The position numbers and the translations under genes were made by a program. From Sphingopyxis sp. (GTDB lineage Bacteria > Pseudomonadota > Alphaproteobacteria > Sphingomonadales > Sphingomonadaceae), in contig JACEST010000151.1 in NCBI GenBank assembly GCA_013911715.1, forward strand, positions 1 through 5,123: a DNA stretch of 5,123 bases, given 5' to 3'. Every line of letters begins with the position of its first letter. Position 1 is the stretch's first letter. Of the stretch, positions 1-5,123 are shown in pieces. The notes under the pieces are model-generated. The model was not told the origin of the DNA. It was given only the letters and a program-made list of their open reading frames with translations, and did no database searches.

Positions 1-2154
1 GCGCTGCGCGGGCTGGAGACGGGGCTGTCGGGGTTCAATATCGTCGACGAATTGGTTGGCGCGGACCATGACCGCATCCGCAGCGAGTTGGCGCGTGCGA
101 CGCCCGACCGGTTGCTGGTGGCGGCGCAGGCGATGCGCGAGGGGCTGAGCCTCGCCGAGATTAACCGCATCGCCGGTTACGACATGTGGTTCCTCGAGCG
201 GATCGACGAGATTGTTGTCGCGGAAAATGGGGTGCGCGCGAACGGCTTGCCGCAGGACGCCGACGCCTTGCGCAAGCTCAAGGCCATGGGCTTTTCGGAC
301 AAACGCCTCGCCTATCTAGCACTCGAAAGCGCCAATGTCCGCCCCGGCATGGAAAGCGCGATGCGGCGCGGCTCCGGCCTGATCCGCGAGGCGATTGTCG
401 CGATGACCGGCGGGATCACCGAACAGGAGGTGCGCGCGCTGCGCCACCGCCTCGGCGTGCGCCCGGTGTATAAGACGATTGACACCTGCGCCGCCGAATT
501 CGCCGCGCAGACGCCCTATCTTTATTCGACCTATGAAGCGCCCTCGTTTGGCGCGGCGGAGTGCGAAGCGAACCCCAGCGGGCGCAAAAAAATCGTCATC
601 CTCGGCGGCGGACCCAATCGCATCGGGCAGGGGATCGAGTTCGATTATTGCTGCTGCCACGCCTGTTTCGCGCTGGCCGACGCGGGCTATGAAACGATCA
701 TGATCAACTGCAACCCCGAAACGGTGAGCACCGATTATGACACGTCGGACCGGCTGTATTTCGAGCCGCTGACCGCCGAAGATGTGCTCGAAATCCTCCA
801 TGTCGAGCAGTCGAAGGGCACGCTGGTCGGGGTGATCGTCCAGTTCGGCGGGCAAACCCCGCTCAAACTTGCGCAGGCGCTCAGCGATGCGGGCATACCG
901 ATCCTCGGCACCTCGCCCGACGCCATAGATTTGGCCGAAGACCGCGAACGTTTTGCCGCGCTGGTCAACAAACTCGGCCTCAAACAGCCTGAAAATGGCA
1001 TGGCGCGCAGCCGTGACGAGGCTTTGGCGGTGGCGGCGCGGATTGGTTATCCGGTGCTGACGCGGCCCAGCTATGTGCTCGGCGGGCGCGCAATGGAGAT
1101 TGTCGATACCCCCGAACAGCTGGCGAATTACATCGAAACAGCAGTGCAAGTGTCGGGCGACAGTCCTGTGCTGATCGACCGCTATCTGCGCGATGCGATC
1201 GAGGTCGATGTTGACGCATTGTGCGACGGCACCGATGTCGTGGTTGCCGGCGTGCTCCAGCATATCGAAGAGGCCGGGGTGCATTCGGGCGACAGCGCCT
1301 GTTCAATCCCGCCCTATAGCCTGTCGATAGAGGTGGTCGCCGAAATCGAGCGCCAGACCGAGCTGCTCGCGCGCGGGCTGAACGTCCGGGGCCTCATGAA
1401 CATCCAGTTCGCGGTCAAGGGCGACCCCGGCTCGGAGGCCGGGGCAAGCGTTTACCTGATCGAGGTCAATCCGCGCGCCAGCCGCACGGTGCCGTTCGTC
1501 GCCAAAGCGGTCGGATCGCCCATCGCCAAAATCGCCGCGCGGGTGATGGCGGGCGAAAAGCTCGCCAATCTGCCGCCGATCAACCGCAACATTGCCCATG
1601 TCGCGGTGAAGGAGGCGGTTTTTCCCTTTGCGCGCTTCCCCGGGACCGACCCGGTGCTTAGCCCCGAGATGAAGTCGACCGGCGAGGTGATGGGCATCGA
1701 CGCCGACTTCGCCACTGCCTTTGCCAAGGCACAGCTGGGCGCGGGTGATCGCCTGCCGACGAGCGGGCGCCTGTTCGTATCGGTCAAGGACAGCGACAAG
1801 CCGCGCATCCTGGAACCGGTACAGCGGCTGGTCGGTTGGGGGTGGAAGATTATCGCCACCGGCGGCACCGCGACTTACCTGACCGACGCAGGCATCGAGG
1901 TCGAACAGGTCAACAAGGTCGCCCAAGGCCGCCCACATATCGTCGACCGCATCAAGGACGGCGATGTCCAGCTGATCTTCAACACCACCGAGGGGTGGCA
2001 GAGCCTGAAAGACTCGGCGTCGATCCGCCGTTCGGCGCTGACGGGCGACATTGCCTATTACACCACGGCGGCGGGCTGCGCGGCGGCGGTGGAGGCCATT
2101 GGCGCGCTGCGCGAGCGCAGTCTTGAAGTAAAGCCGCTCCAAGACTATTATTAG
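1..2154 (+). CDS. carB: Carbamoyl-phosphate synthase large subunit, 5'-truncated by the window edge
   Basis: CarB uses ammonia from the CarA glutaminase, bicarbonate and two ATP to make carbamoyl phosphate for pyrimidine and arginine synthesis in the cytoplasm. The frame is open from base 1, so the gene starts upstream; 717 residues are present, roughly the last two thirds of a protein of about 1,100. The window opens in the end of the first ATP-grasp half (LRGLETGLSGF), followed by the oligomerisation domain (about residues 13-155). The second ATP-grasp half starts near DTCAAEF (161) and contains LGGGPNRIGQG (201-211), NCNPETVSTDYDTSDR and SYVLGGRAMEIV. Metal ligands matching E. coli Q829, E841 and N843 are Q469, E488 and N490. 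The MGS-like allosteric domain (about 587-717) keeps the residues that bind UMP/IMP in E. coli (KDSDK, ATGGTA, VNKV, FNTTEG), so feedback control is probably retained. Oddity: seven extra residues versus E. coli between Q469 and E488. The stop is TAG; greA follows after 94 nt. Confidence 0.98.
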   Translation, partial: ALRGLETGLSGFNIVDELVGADHDRIRSELARATPDRLLVAAQAMREGLSLAEINRIAGYDMWFLERIDEIVVAENGVRANGLPQDADALRKLKAMGFSDKRLAYLALESANVRPGMESAMRRGSGLIREAIVAMTGGITEQEVRALRHRLGVRPVYKTIDTCAAEFAAQTPYLYSTYEAPSFGAAECEANPSGRKKIVILGGGPNRIGQGIEFDYCCCHACFALADAGYETIMINCNPETVSTDYDTSDRLYFEPLTAEDVLEILHVEQSKGTLVGVIVQFGGQTPLKLAQALSDAGIPILGTSPDAIDLAEDRERFAALVNKLGLKQPENGMARSRDEALAVAARIGYPVLTRPSYVLGGRAMEIVDTPEQLANYIETAVQVSGDSPVLIDRYLRDAIEVDVDALCDGTDVVVAGVLQHIEEAGVHSGDSACSIPPYSLSIEVVAEIERQTELLARGLNVRGLMNIQFAVKGDPGSEAGASVYLIEVNPRASRTVPFVAKAVGSPIAKIAARVMAGEKLANLPPINRNIAHVAVKEAVFPFARFPGTDPVLSPEMKSTGEVMGIDADFATAFAKAQLGAGDRLPTSGRLFVSVKDSDKPRILEPVQRLVGWGWKIIATGGTATYLTDAGIEVEQVNKVAQGRPHIVDRIKDGDVQLIFNTTEGWQSLKDSASIRRSALTGDIAYYTTAAGCAAAVEAIGALRERSLEVKPLQDYY
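1425..1444 (+). repeat. Small perfect inverted repeat inside the carB insertion
   Basis: CCCCGGC (1425-1431) and GCCGGGG (1438-1444) are perfect 7-bp inverted arms around a 6-nt loop. They encode part of the segment GDPGSEAGAS, which is longer than the E. coli CarB turn at the same place by seven residues (21 nt). The reading frame is intact. The match between hairpin length (20 nt) and insertion length is seen directly; that the hairpin created the insertion is inference. Confidence 0.4.
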
Positions 2155-2194
2155 GCCCACGCCCTCCCCCCCGATTTGCAGGACAGCGGCGCTG

Positions 2195-2223
2195 CCGCCC
2201 CGGCGAAATTTCGCTGGCGGCGG
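2195..2223 (+). promoter_or_regulatory. Candidate RNA hairpin in the greA leader
   Basis: The bases pair as CCGCC (2195-2199) with GGCGG (2219-2223), leaving C2218 bulged, and CCGGCGAAA (2200-2208) with TTTCGCTGG (2209-2217), with one G-T wobble. The innermost A-T pairs would open as the loop. No T-run follows (ATTATTG comes next), so it does not look like an intrinsic terminator. It ends 10 nt before the greA ribosome binding site and could affect carB-greA read-through, mRNA ends or greA translation. Any function is inference. Confidence 0.3.
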
Positions 2224-2232
2224 ATTATTGAC

Positions 2233-2240
2233 GAAGGAAG
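2233..2240 (+). promoter_or_regulatory. greA ribosome binding site
   Basis: GAAGGAAG lies 8 nt before the ATG at 2249. It decides the start: a TTG at 2228 is in the same frame, but this purine-rich stretch would fall inside the gene if that codon were used. The ATG start also gives the usual GreA length of 158 residues. Confidence 0.8.
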
Positions 2241-2248
2241 TGAGACAA

Positions 2249-2725
2249 ATGGCAAGTGTGGAAAAGGTGCCGATGCTGGCCGAGGGTTATGAAAAGCTGC
2301 ATGCGCAGTTGTCTGCCCTCAAAGCCGAACGGCCCCAGATTGTCGATGCGATCGAGGAAGCGCGCGCGCATGGCGATCTCTCGGAAAATGCCGAATATCA
2401 CGCCGCCAAGGAACGCCAGGGCCAGGTCGAAGCGTCGATTGGCGACCTTGAGGACCGGCTGTCGCGCGCGCAGATTATCGACCCCACCATGTTGTCAGGC
2501 GACCGGATAGTGTTCGGCGCGACCGTGACTTTGCTCGACGAGGATGAAAAGCCGGTGCGCTATCAGATCGTTGGCCAGGCCGAGGCCGATGCCAAGGCTG
2601 GTCGCATCAGCTATAATTCGCCGCTCGGCCGCGCGCTGATCGGCCGCCGCGTCGATGACGAGGTCGAAGTGACGGTGCCGTCGGGCGACAAATATTATGT
2701 CGTCAGCAGAATCGAATTTATCTGA
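2249..2725 (+). CDS. greA: Transcription elongation factor GreA
   Basis: GreA enters the secondary channel of RNA polymerase and stimulates cleavage of the backtracked transcript 3' end, freeing stalled complexes. The product is 158 residues from the ATG, the same length as E. coli GreA. An N-terminal coiled coil (about residues 8-78) carries the signature EARAHGDLSENAEYHAAKERQ region; D43 and E46 match the acidic tip residues D41 and E44 of E. coli that position the catalytic Mg ion. The C-terminal FKBP-like domain (about 85-158) contains IVFGATVTL, ISYNSPLGRALIG and a final VVSRIEFI. It lies 94 nt after carB on the same strand, with a possible hairpin between them. It may be co-transcribed with carB, as no convincing promoter is visible in the gap. 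An intact, ordinary family member. Confidence 0.98.
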   Translation: MASVEKVPMLAEGYEKLHAQLSALKAERPQIVDAIEEARAHGDLSENAEYHAAKERQGQVEASIGDLEDRLSRAQIIDPTMLSGDRIVFGATVTLLDEDEKPVRYQIVGQAEADAKAGRISYNSPLGRALIGRRVDDEVEVTVPSGDKYYVVSRIEFI

Positions 2726-2746
2726 TCAGCCTCATTTTTGGTCCCT

Positions 2747-2822
2747 TTCGTCTCGAGCGAAGTCGAGAGGCCCAACAATATGGCTCCGTGCGGCGGGGTG
2801 TCTCGACGTCGCTCGACACGAA
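2747..2822. repeat. Inverted pair of REP-like palindromic repeats
   Basis: The arm 2747-2773 and the reverse complement of 2796-2822 align without gaps over 27 positions, with 23 identical. Both share the core GTCGAG or CTCGAG followed by CGA-GTCGAGA. The first arm alone can form a 6-bp stem, TCTCGA (2751-2756) with TCGAGA (2763-2768), around the loop GCGAAG. The two arms face each other across 22 nt (2774-2795), so the whole could fold as one long imperfect hairpin. It occupies most of the gap between greA and the rhomboid gene. The core resembles a short repeat I recall as frequent between genes in sphingomonad genomes. It could protect or end the greA transcript; no T-run follows. Confidence 0.7.
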
Positions 2823-2836
2823 CGGCTGAGTAGAAG

Positions 2837-3448
2837 ATGCGCCAACGCACAACTTTGATCAACACGCTGGCGCTAAGCTGCTGCGCAGTGTTTCTGGCGC
2901 TGCTGGTGACCGGGCGGTTGCCCTGGGCCACCGTGTTGGGCGGGTTTATCCCCGCGCGGCTTAGCGGGGTGGCCGATCTGGCAGGCGCGTTGCCGGTCTG
3001 GCTGACGCCGCTTTCGTCGGCGTTCCTCCATGCCGGGATGGTGCATCTGGCGGTCAACATGCTGATGATGCTGTTCATCGGTCGCCAGCTCGAGCCTGCC
3101 TTTGGCAAGCGCGGGATTGTCGCCTTATTGCTTGCCGGTGCCTATGCCGGGGCCTTGTTGCACTGGGCAATCGACCCCGCATCGACCACGCCGGTGGTGG
3201 GCGCGAGCGGCGCGATTTCGGCGCTGGTCGCTGCCTTTGCCTTCATCTTCAACCGCAATAATGTACAAAGCATCGGGCCGTTCCCGCCGGTGGTGGTACG
3301 CGCGGCGTGGCTGGCGGCGGCGTGGATCGGGGTGCAACTTGCGACGGGTGTTGCCTTTGGCGGCGGGATTGCGATTTTCAGCCACATCGGCGGGTTTCTG
3401 GCCGGGCTGGTGCTGACGCGGCCGTTGCTGCGGTGGCGGTTCCGGTGA
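2837..3448 (+). CDS. Rhomboid-family intramembrane serine protease
   Basis: Rhomboids cut transmembrane substrates within the membrane using a Ser-His dyad. The 203-residue product is mostly hydrophobic and fits the basic six-helix core. The GASG motif places the catalytic serine at S124, and SHIGGFLAG places the catalytic histidine at H183. FLHAGMVHLAVNM supplies H65, H70 and N74, with the same spacing as H145, H150 and N154 of E. coli GlpG, so the active site looks complete. The usual loop-1 arginine after tryptophan is absent here (VWLTPL). There is no extra soluble N-terminal domain: the first helix starts near residue 8. The ATG is the likely start because an in-frame TAG sits at 2831-2833; the ribosome binding site is weak (GAG, 6 nt upstream). 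Its TGA touches the inverted-repeat element downstream. Substrate unknown; nothing nearby points to one. Confidence 0.92.
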   Translation: MRQRTTLINTLALSCCAVFLALLVTGRLPWATVLGGFIPARLSGVADLAGALPVWLTPLSSAFLHAGMVHLAVNMLMMLFIGRQLEPAFGKRGIVALLLAGAYAGALLHWAIDPASTTPVVGASGAISALVAAFAFIFNRNNVQSIGPFPPVVVRAAWLAAAWIGVQLATGVAFGGGIAIFSHIGGFLAGLVLTRPLLRWRFR

Positions 3449-3589
3449 AATCCTCCCCGGAACGGGGAGGTGCCCCGCAGGGGCGGAGGGGCCGCTAGCG
3501 GCTCGCGCAGGGTCGAACTGCAGCGCCTGCCTTGACCCGGCCCCTCCGTCACGCCCTCGGCGCGCCACCTCCCCGTTCCGGGGAGGATT
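3449..3589. repeat. 141-nt composite inverted-repeat (REPIN- or MITE-like) element between convergent genes
   Basis: The ends are a perfect 24-bp inverted repeat: 3449-3472 against 3566-3589. Each end is itself a hairpin, CCTCCCCG with CGGGGAGG around a GAA loop (for example 3452-3470). An inner 11-bp inverted repeat follows (CGGAGGGGCCG at 3484-3494, complement at 3538-3548), then GGGTC (3510-3514) with GACCC (3534-3538). The left half also holds GCCCC-GCA-GGGGC (3472-3484) and the palindrome GCCGCTAGCGGC (3491-3502). No open frame here resembles a protein. The arrangement of two small palindromes facing each other is that of a REPIN. Its place between converging genes would let it serve as a two-way transcript end, though it lacks the T-runs of an intrinsic terminator. 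I recall similar GGGGAGG-rich repeats from sphingomonads. Confidence 0.85.
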
Positions 3590-4121
3590 AGCCCACCCAG
3601 CCCCTCGCCAACAGCATCGCCACCCGCACATCAATGCCGCAGCCCTCGGTGCGCTTCGCCGCGACAAAATCCGCCACATCGTCGAGCGCCACGCGGTGAA
3701 CAACAATATTCTCGCCGCTGACCCCGCCGCCGTCACCCATCCGTGTCAGGTCGCGCGCGACGAGCAGGGTGAAACTTTCGCTGACCATGCCCGGCGAGCT
3801 GTAGAACTCGCCCACGTTGGTCCAGCGCCCAGCGCGGTAGCCGGTTTCCTCCTCAAGCTCGCGCGCGGCGGCGATTGCGGCGGGCTCGCCTGCGATCTCG
3901 TCACCCACCAGTCCGGCGGGCAGCTCCAGACACATCCGCGCCAGCGGCACACGATATTGTTCGACCAATATGACGTGCCGCCCATCGGGCGCGTCGTCTA
4001 GAGCGAGGATGACGGCGGCGTGAATCCCGCGCGAGCGCGACACATATTCCCATTTGCCCTGGCGCTTCGCCGTGACGAAACGGCCCTGCCACATCACTTC
4101 GACCGGCGTGTCGTCGCTCAC
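3588..4121 (-). CDS. Nudix hydrolase, ADP-ribose pyrophosphatase type
   Basis: Enzymes of this type hydrolyse ADP-ribose or related nucleoside diphosphate sugars to AMP and sugar phosphate in the cytoplasm. From the GTG at 4121 the protein has 177 residues. A perfect Nudix box (G-x5-E-x7-REUxEExGU) spans G73-Y95, with RELEEETGY at its end for Mg binding, preceded by LELPAGLVGD as in ADP-ribose pyrophosphatases. P110 in FYSSPGMVSES lies at the same distance from the box as the corresponding proline of E. coli NudF, a mark of ADP-ribose preference; other sugar nucleotides remain possible. The GTG overlaps the TGA of the upstream TPM gene by GTGA, which implies coupled translation; an ATG at 4094 is the alternative start and would remove nine residues. 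The frame stays open upstream to 4280, but that part overlaps the TPM gene and is low in character. The TAA stop shares two bases with the repeat element. Confidence 0.93.
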   Translation of the reverse strand: MSDDTPVEVMWQGRFVTAKRQGKWEYVSRSRGIHAAVILALDDAPDGRHVILVEQYRVPLARMCLELPAGLVGDEIAGEPAAIAAARELEEETGYRAGRWTNVGEFYSSPGMVSESFTLLVARDLTRMGDGGGVSGENIVVHRVALDDVADFVAAKRTEGCGIDVRVAMLLARGWVG

Positions 4122-4801
4122 AGCTCGATCAGCCGGTCTGGCAGTTCGTTGGGGTTTTCGCTGCCCTTGGGGAAATGCTCGGCGAGCACGCGCCCCACCT
4201 GCGCGACGGCTTCGACCATGCCCGCGCCCGCCTGGCCTTCGCGGACCTGATCGAGCAGCGCGGCCATCGCCTCGCCCCACACCTCGGGCGCGACTTTGGC
4301 GGCGATGGCCTTATCCGCGACAATGTCGGCGCGGCGTTCGCGCAAGGACAGGTACAGCAGCACCCCGGTCTTGCCCGCGGTGCGCGCCTCGGCACTGACA
4401 CGGAACAATTTGAGCGCGCGCGCCCGTACCCGCCGCGCCTTGATCCCGCCGGGGGTGAGCGCGAGCCGAAGCGGCAGCCATTGCATGATGGCGAAAGTGC
4501 CGACCCATTTCAGCGCAGCAAAGACGGCGACGATACCAAGCCACTGGCCGGGGCTGTGGTCATAGGTCCAGCCACCGAGCAGCGTTTCATACACGCGTTG
4601 GTAAAAGGCCGGGAACAGTGCCACCGCCGACAAAGCGGCAAAGCTGGCGATACTCGCCCAGGCAAAGGCGGTTTCGCGATATTTGTCCGACAGGTCGGTG
4701 ACGATGGTGACAATCTCGCCGCTGGTGTGGGCCTCCGCGTCTGCAACGGCTGCGGTGACGAGTTTGTGGTCGTCGGCGGACATGTGAATGGTGCGGCTCA
4801 C
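4118..4801 (-). CDS. TPM-domain membrane protein (COG3762-like), function unknown
   Basis: The 227-residue product resembles the uncharacterised TPM proteins encoded beside YgcG-like genes. The TPM fold appears split: it begins with the TSGEIVTIVTD strand (residues 27-37) and is interrupted by two likely membrane helices (about 45-65 and 86-108). It then resumes with EARTAGKTGVLLYLSLRERRADIVAD, an acidic E173-V-W, and GAGMVEAVAQVGRVLAEHFP. There is no signal peptide; the bulk is probably anchored to the inner membrane. Roles proposed for TPM proteins (phosphatase, photosystem repair, envelope function) come from distant members and are not assigned here. The chosen start is GTG at 4801, one base after the upstream TAA and 8 nt after GGGAGG; ATG at 4783 is possible but lacks a nearby ribosome binding site. 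The frame continues open to 4963, but that Ala-rich stretch is the other-frame reading of the neighbour's Gly-rich tail. Confidence 0.85.
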   Translation of the reverse strand: MSRTIHMSADDHKLVTAAVADAEAHTSGEIVTIVTDLSDKYRETAFAWASIASFAALSAVALFPAFYQRVYETLLGGWTYDHSPGQWLGIVAVFAALKWVGTFAIMQWLPLRLALTPGGIKARRVRARALKLFRVSAEARTAGKTGVLLYLSLRERRADIVADKAIAAKVAPEVWGEAMAALLDQVREGQAGAGMVEAVAQVGRVLAEHFPKGSENPNELPDRLIEL

Positions 4802-4802
4802 C

Positions 4803-5123
4803 TTACCATCCTCCCGATGCGCCGCCGCCGCCAAAGCTGCCGCCGCCGCCCGAAAATCCGCCAAATCCGCCGCCACTGAAGCCACCGCCACCTCCGCCCC
4901 AGCCGCCGCTGCGGCGGCCAGAGCCCCAGTCGTTGCCGCCGCCCCAGATGATGACTGGTGCACCCCACGGGCTGCTTTTGCGATATTTCTTACCGCGCCG
5001 CCGCCCGCGCAGGATCGGGATGATCACAAGTAACAGTACCAGCAGCCAGAACAGCAGGAAGAACAGACCCGCGCCGCCCCCGCCGCTTTTGCTTTCGGCG
5101 GCGGCTGCATTGGCGCGCGCCTG
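4803..5123 (-). CDS. TPM-domain (YgcG-like) membrane protein, C-terminal part only
   Basis: The frame runs in from the right edge and ends at TAA 4803-4805; 106 residues are visible. They show an Ala-rich and Gly-rich linker (1-19), one strongly hydrophobic helix (about 18-38, AGLFFLLFWLL onward), a basic cluster RGRRRGKKYRK (39-49), and a Gly-rich tail with repeated GGGF, FSGGG and SFGGGGASG units ending in W. This helix, basic patch and Gly-Ser-Phe tail is the usual end of YgcG-type proteins, whose N-terminal part is a signal peptide and an exported TPM domain; that part lies outside the window, so the family call rests on the tail and the neighbour. The positive-inside rule puts the tail in the cytoplasm and the TPM domain in the periplasm. 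In many bacteria lemA lies next to such genes, so it may be the next gene outward (inference). A GTG at 5027 could mimic a start but falls inside the helix. Confidence 0.8.
   Translation of the reverse strand, partial: QARANAAAAESKSGGGGAGLFFLLFWLLVLLLVIIPILRGRRRGKKYRKSSPWGAPVIIWGGGNDWGSGRRSGGWGGGGGGFSGGGFGGFSGGGGSFGGGGASGGW
4810..4815 (-). promoter_or_regulatory. Ribosome binding site of the second TPM gene, inside the first
   Basis: Read on the - strand, GGGAGG ends 8 nt before the GTG at 4801 and encodes part of the Gly-Gly near the C-terminus of the preceding gene. This strong site supports GTG 4801 over ATG 4783. It also shows that translation of the two TPM genes is probably linked. Confidence 0.7.

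Noticed and set aside
316..1284. Long open frame on the - strand opposite carB
   Set aside because: It is the complement of a conserved, high-GC gene. Its product is rich in R, H and D with no recognisable domain, and it starts and ends inside carB.
1303..2160. Second long - strand open frame opposite the carB 3' end
   Set aside because: Same explanation: GC-driven absence of stop codons opposite a real gene, with no supporting motif or ribosome binding site.
2228..2233. TTGACG as a possible -35 box for greA
   Set aside because: It is only about 20 nt from the ATG and overlaps the ribosome binding site, leaving no room for a -10 box and a transcript start.
2735..2739. T-run after greA as an intrinsic terminator
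   Set aside because: The T-run comes before, not after, the hairpin on the + strand, and no stem lies just upstream of it.
3449..3589. CRISPR array or insertion sequence
   Set aside because: There is only one inverted pair, no regularly spaced direct repeats, no transposase frame and no clear target-site duplication.
4122..4280. N-terminal extension of the Nudix frame
   Set aside because: It lies wholly within the TPM gene in another frame, is Arg/Gly-rich without motif, and the GTGA overlap gives a natural start at 4121.
4802..4963. Ala-rich N-terminal extension of the second TPM frame
   Set aside because: It is the other-frame reading of the Gly-rich tail codons of the upstream gene; a good ribosome binding site supports GTG 4801.
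4788..5033. + strand Ala-rich open frame at the right end
   Set aside because: Antisense to GGC-rich low-complexity codons; no domain or start signal.

Overview
The window is chromosomal, GC-rich and gene-dense. The carB and greA protein sequences, their adjacency, and two families of short GC-rich inverted repeats between genes suggest an alphaproteobacterium of the sphingomonad type (Sphingopyxis or Sphingomonas-like). That placement is from memory of such genomes and cannot be tested here.

Layout. The + strand carries carB (3' two thirds, 1-2154), then greA (2249-2725), then a compact rhomboid-family intramembrane protease (2837-3448). The - strand carries a tight operon read from the right edge: the C-terminal end of a TPM-domain, glycine-tailed membrane protein (5123-4803), a second TPM-type protein with two membrane segments (4801-4118), and a Nudix hydrolase of the ADP-ribose pyrophosphatase type (4121-3588). 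The two groups converge on a 141-nt inverted-repeat element (3449-3589) that exactly fills the space between the rhomboid and Nudix stop codons.

How the genes work together. carB makes carbamoyl phosphate for pyrimidines and arginine, and greA rescues backtracked RNA polymerase; both are housekeeping genes. The rhomboid gene has an in-frame stop just upstream and is separated from greA by an inverted pair of REP-like repeats, so it may be a separate unit or a distal operon member. The - strand genes are translationally coupled: TAA-G-GTG between the two TPM genes, and a 4-base GTGA overlap between the second TPM gene and the Nudix gene. This suggests joint expression of two envelope-associated proteins of poorly known role and a nucleotide-sugar hydrolase.

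No RNA gene, CRISPR array, phage gene, transposase or insertion sequence is visible. I do not see an undescribed multi-gene system. The most noteworthy items are the two families of intergenic inverted repeats, a hairpin-shaped in-frame insertion in carB, and the coupled TPM-TPM-Nudix operon. No stretch over 300 bases lacks a gene.
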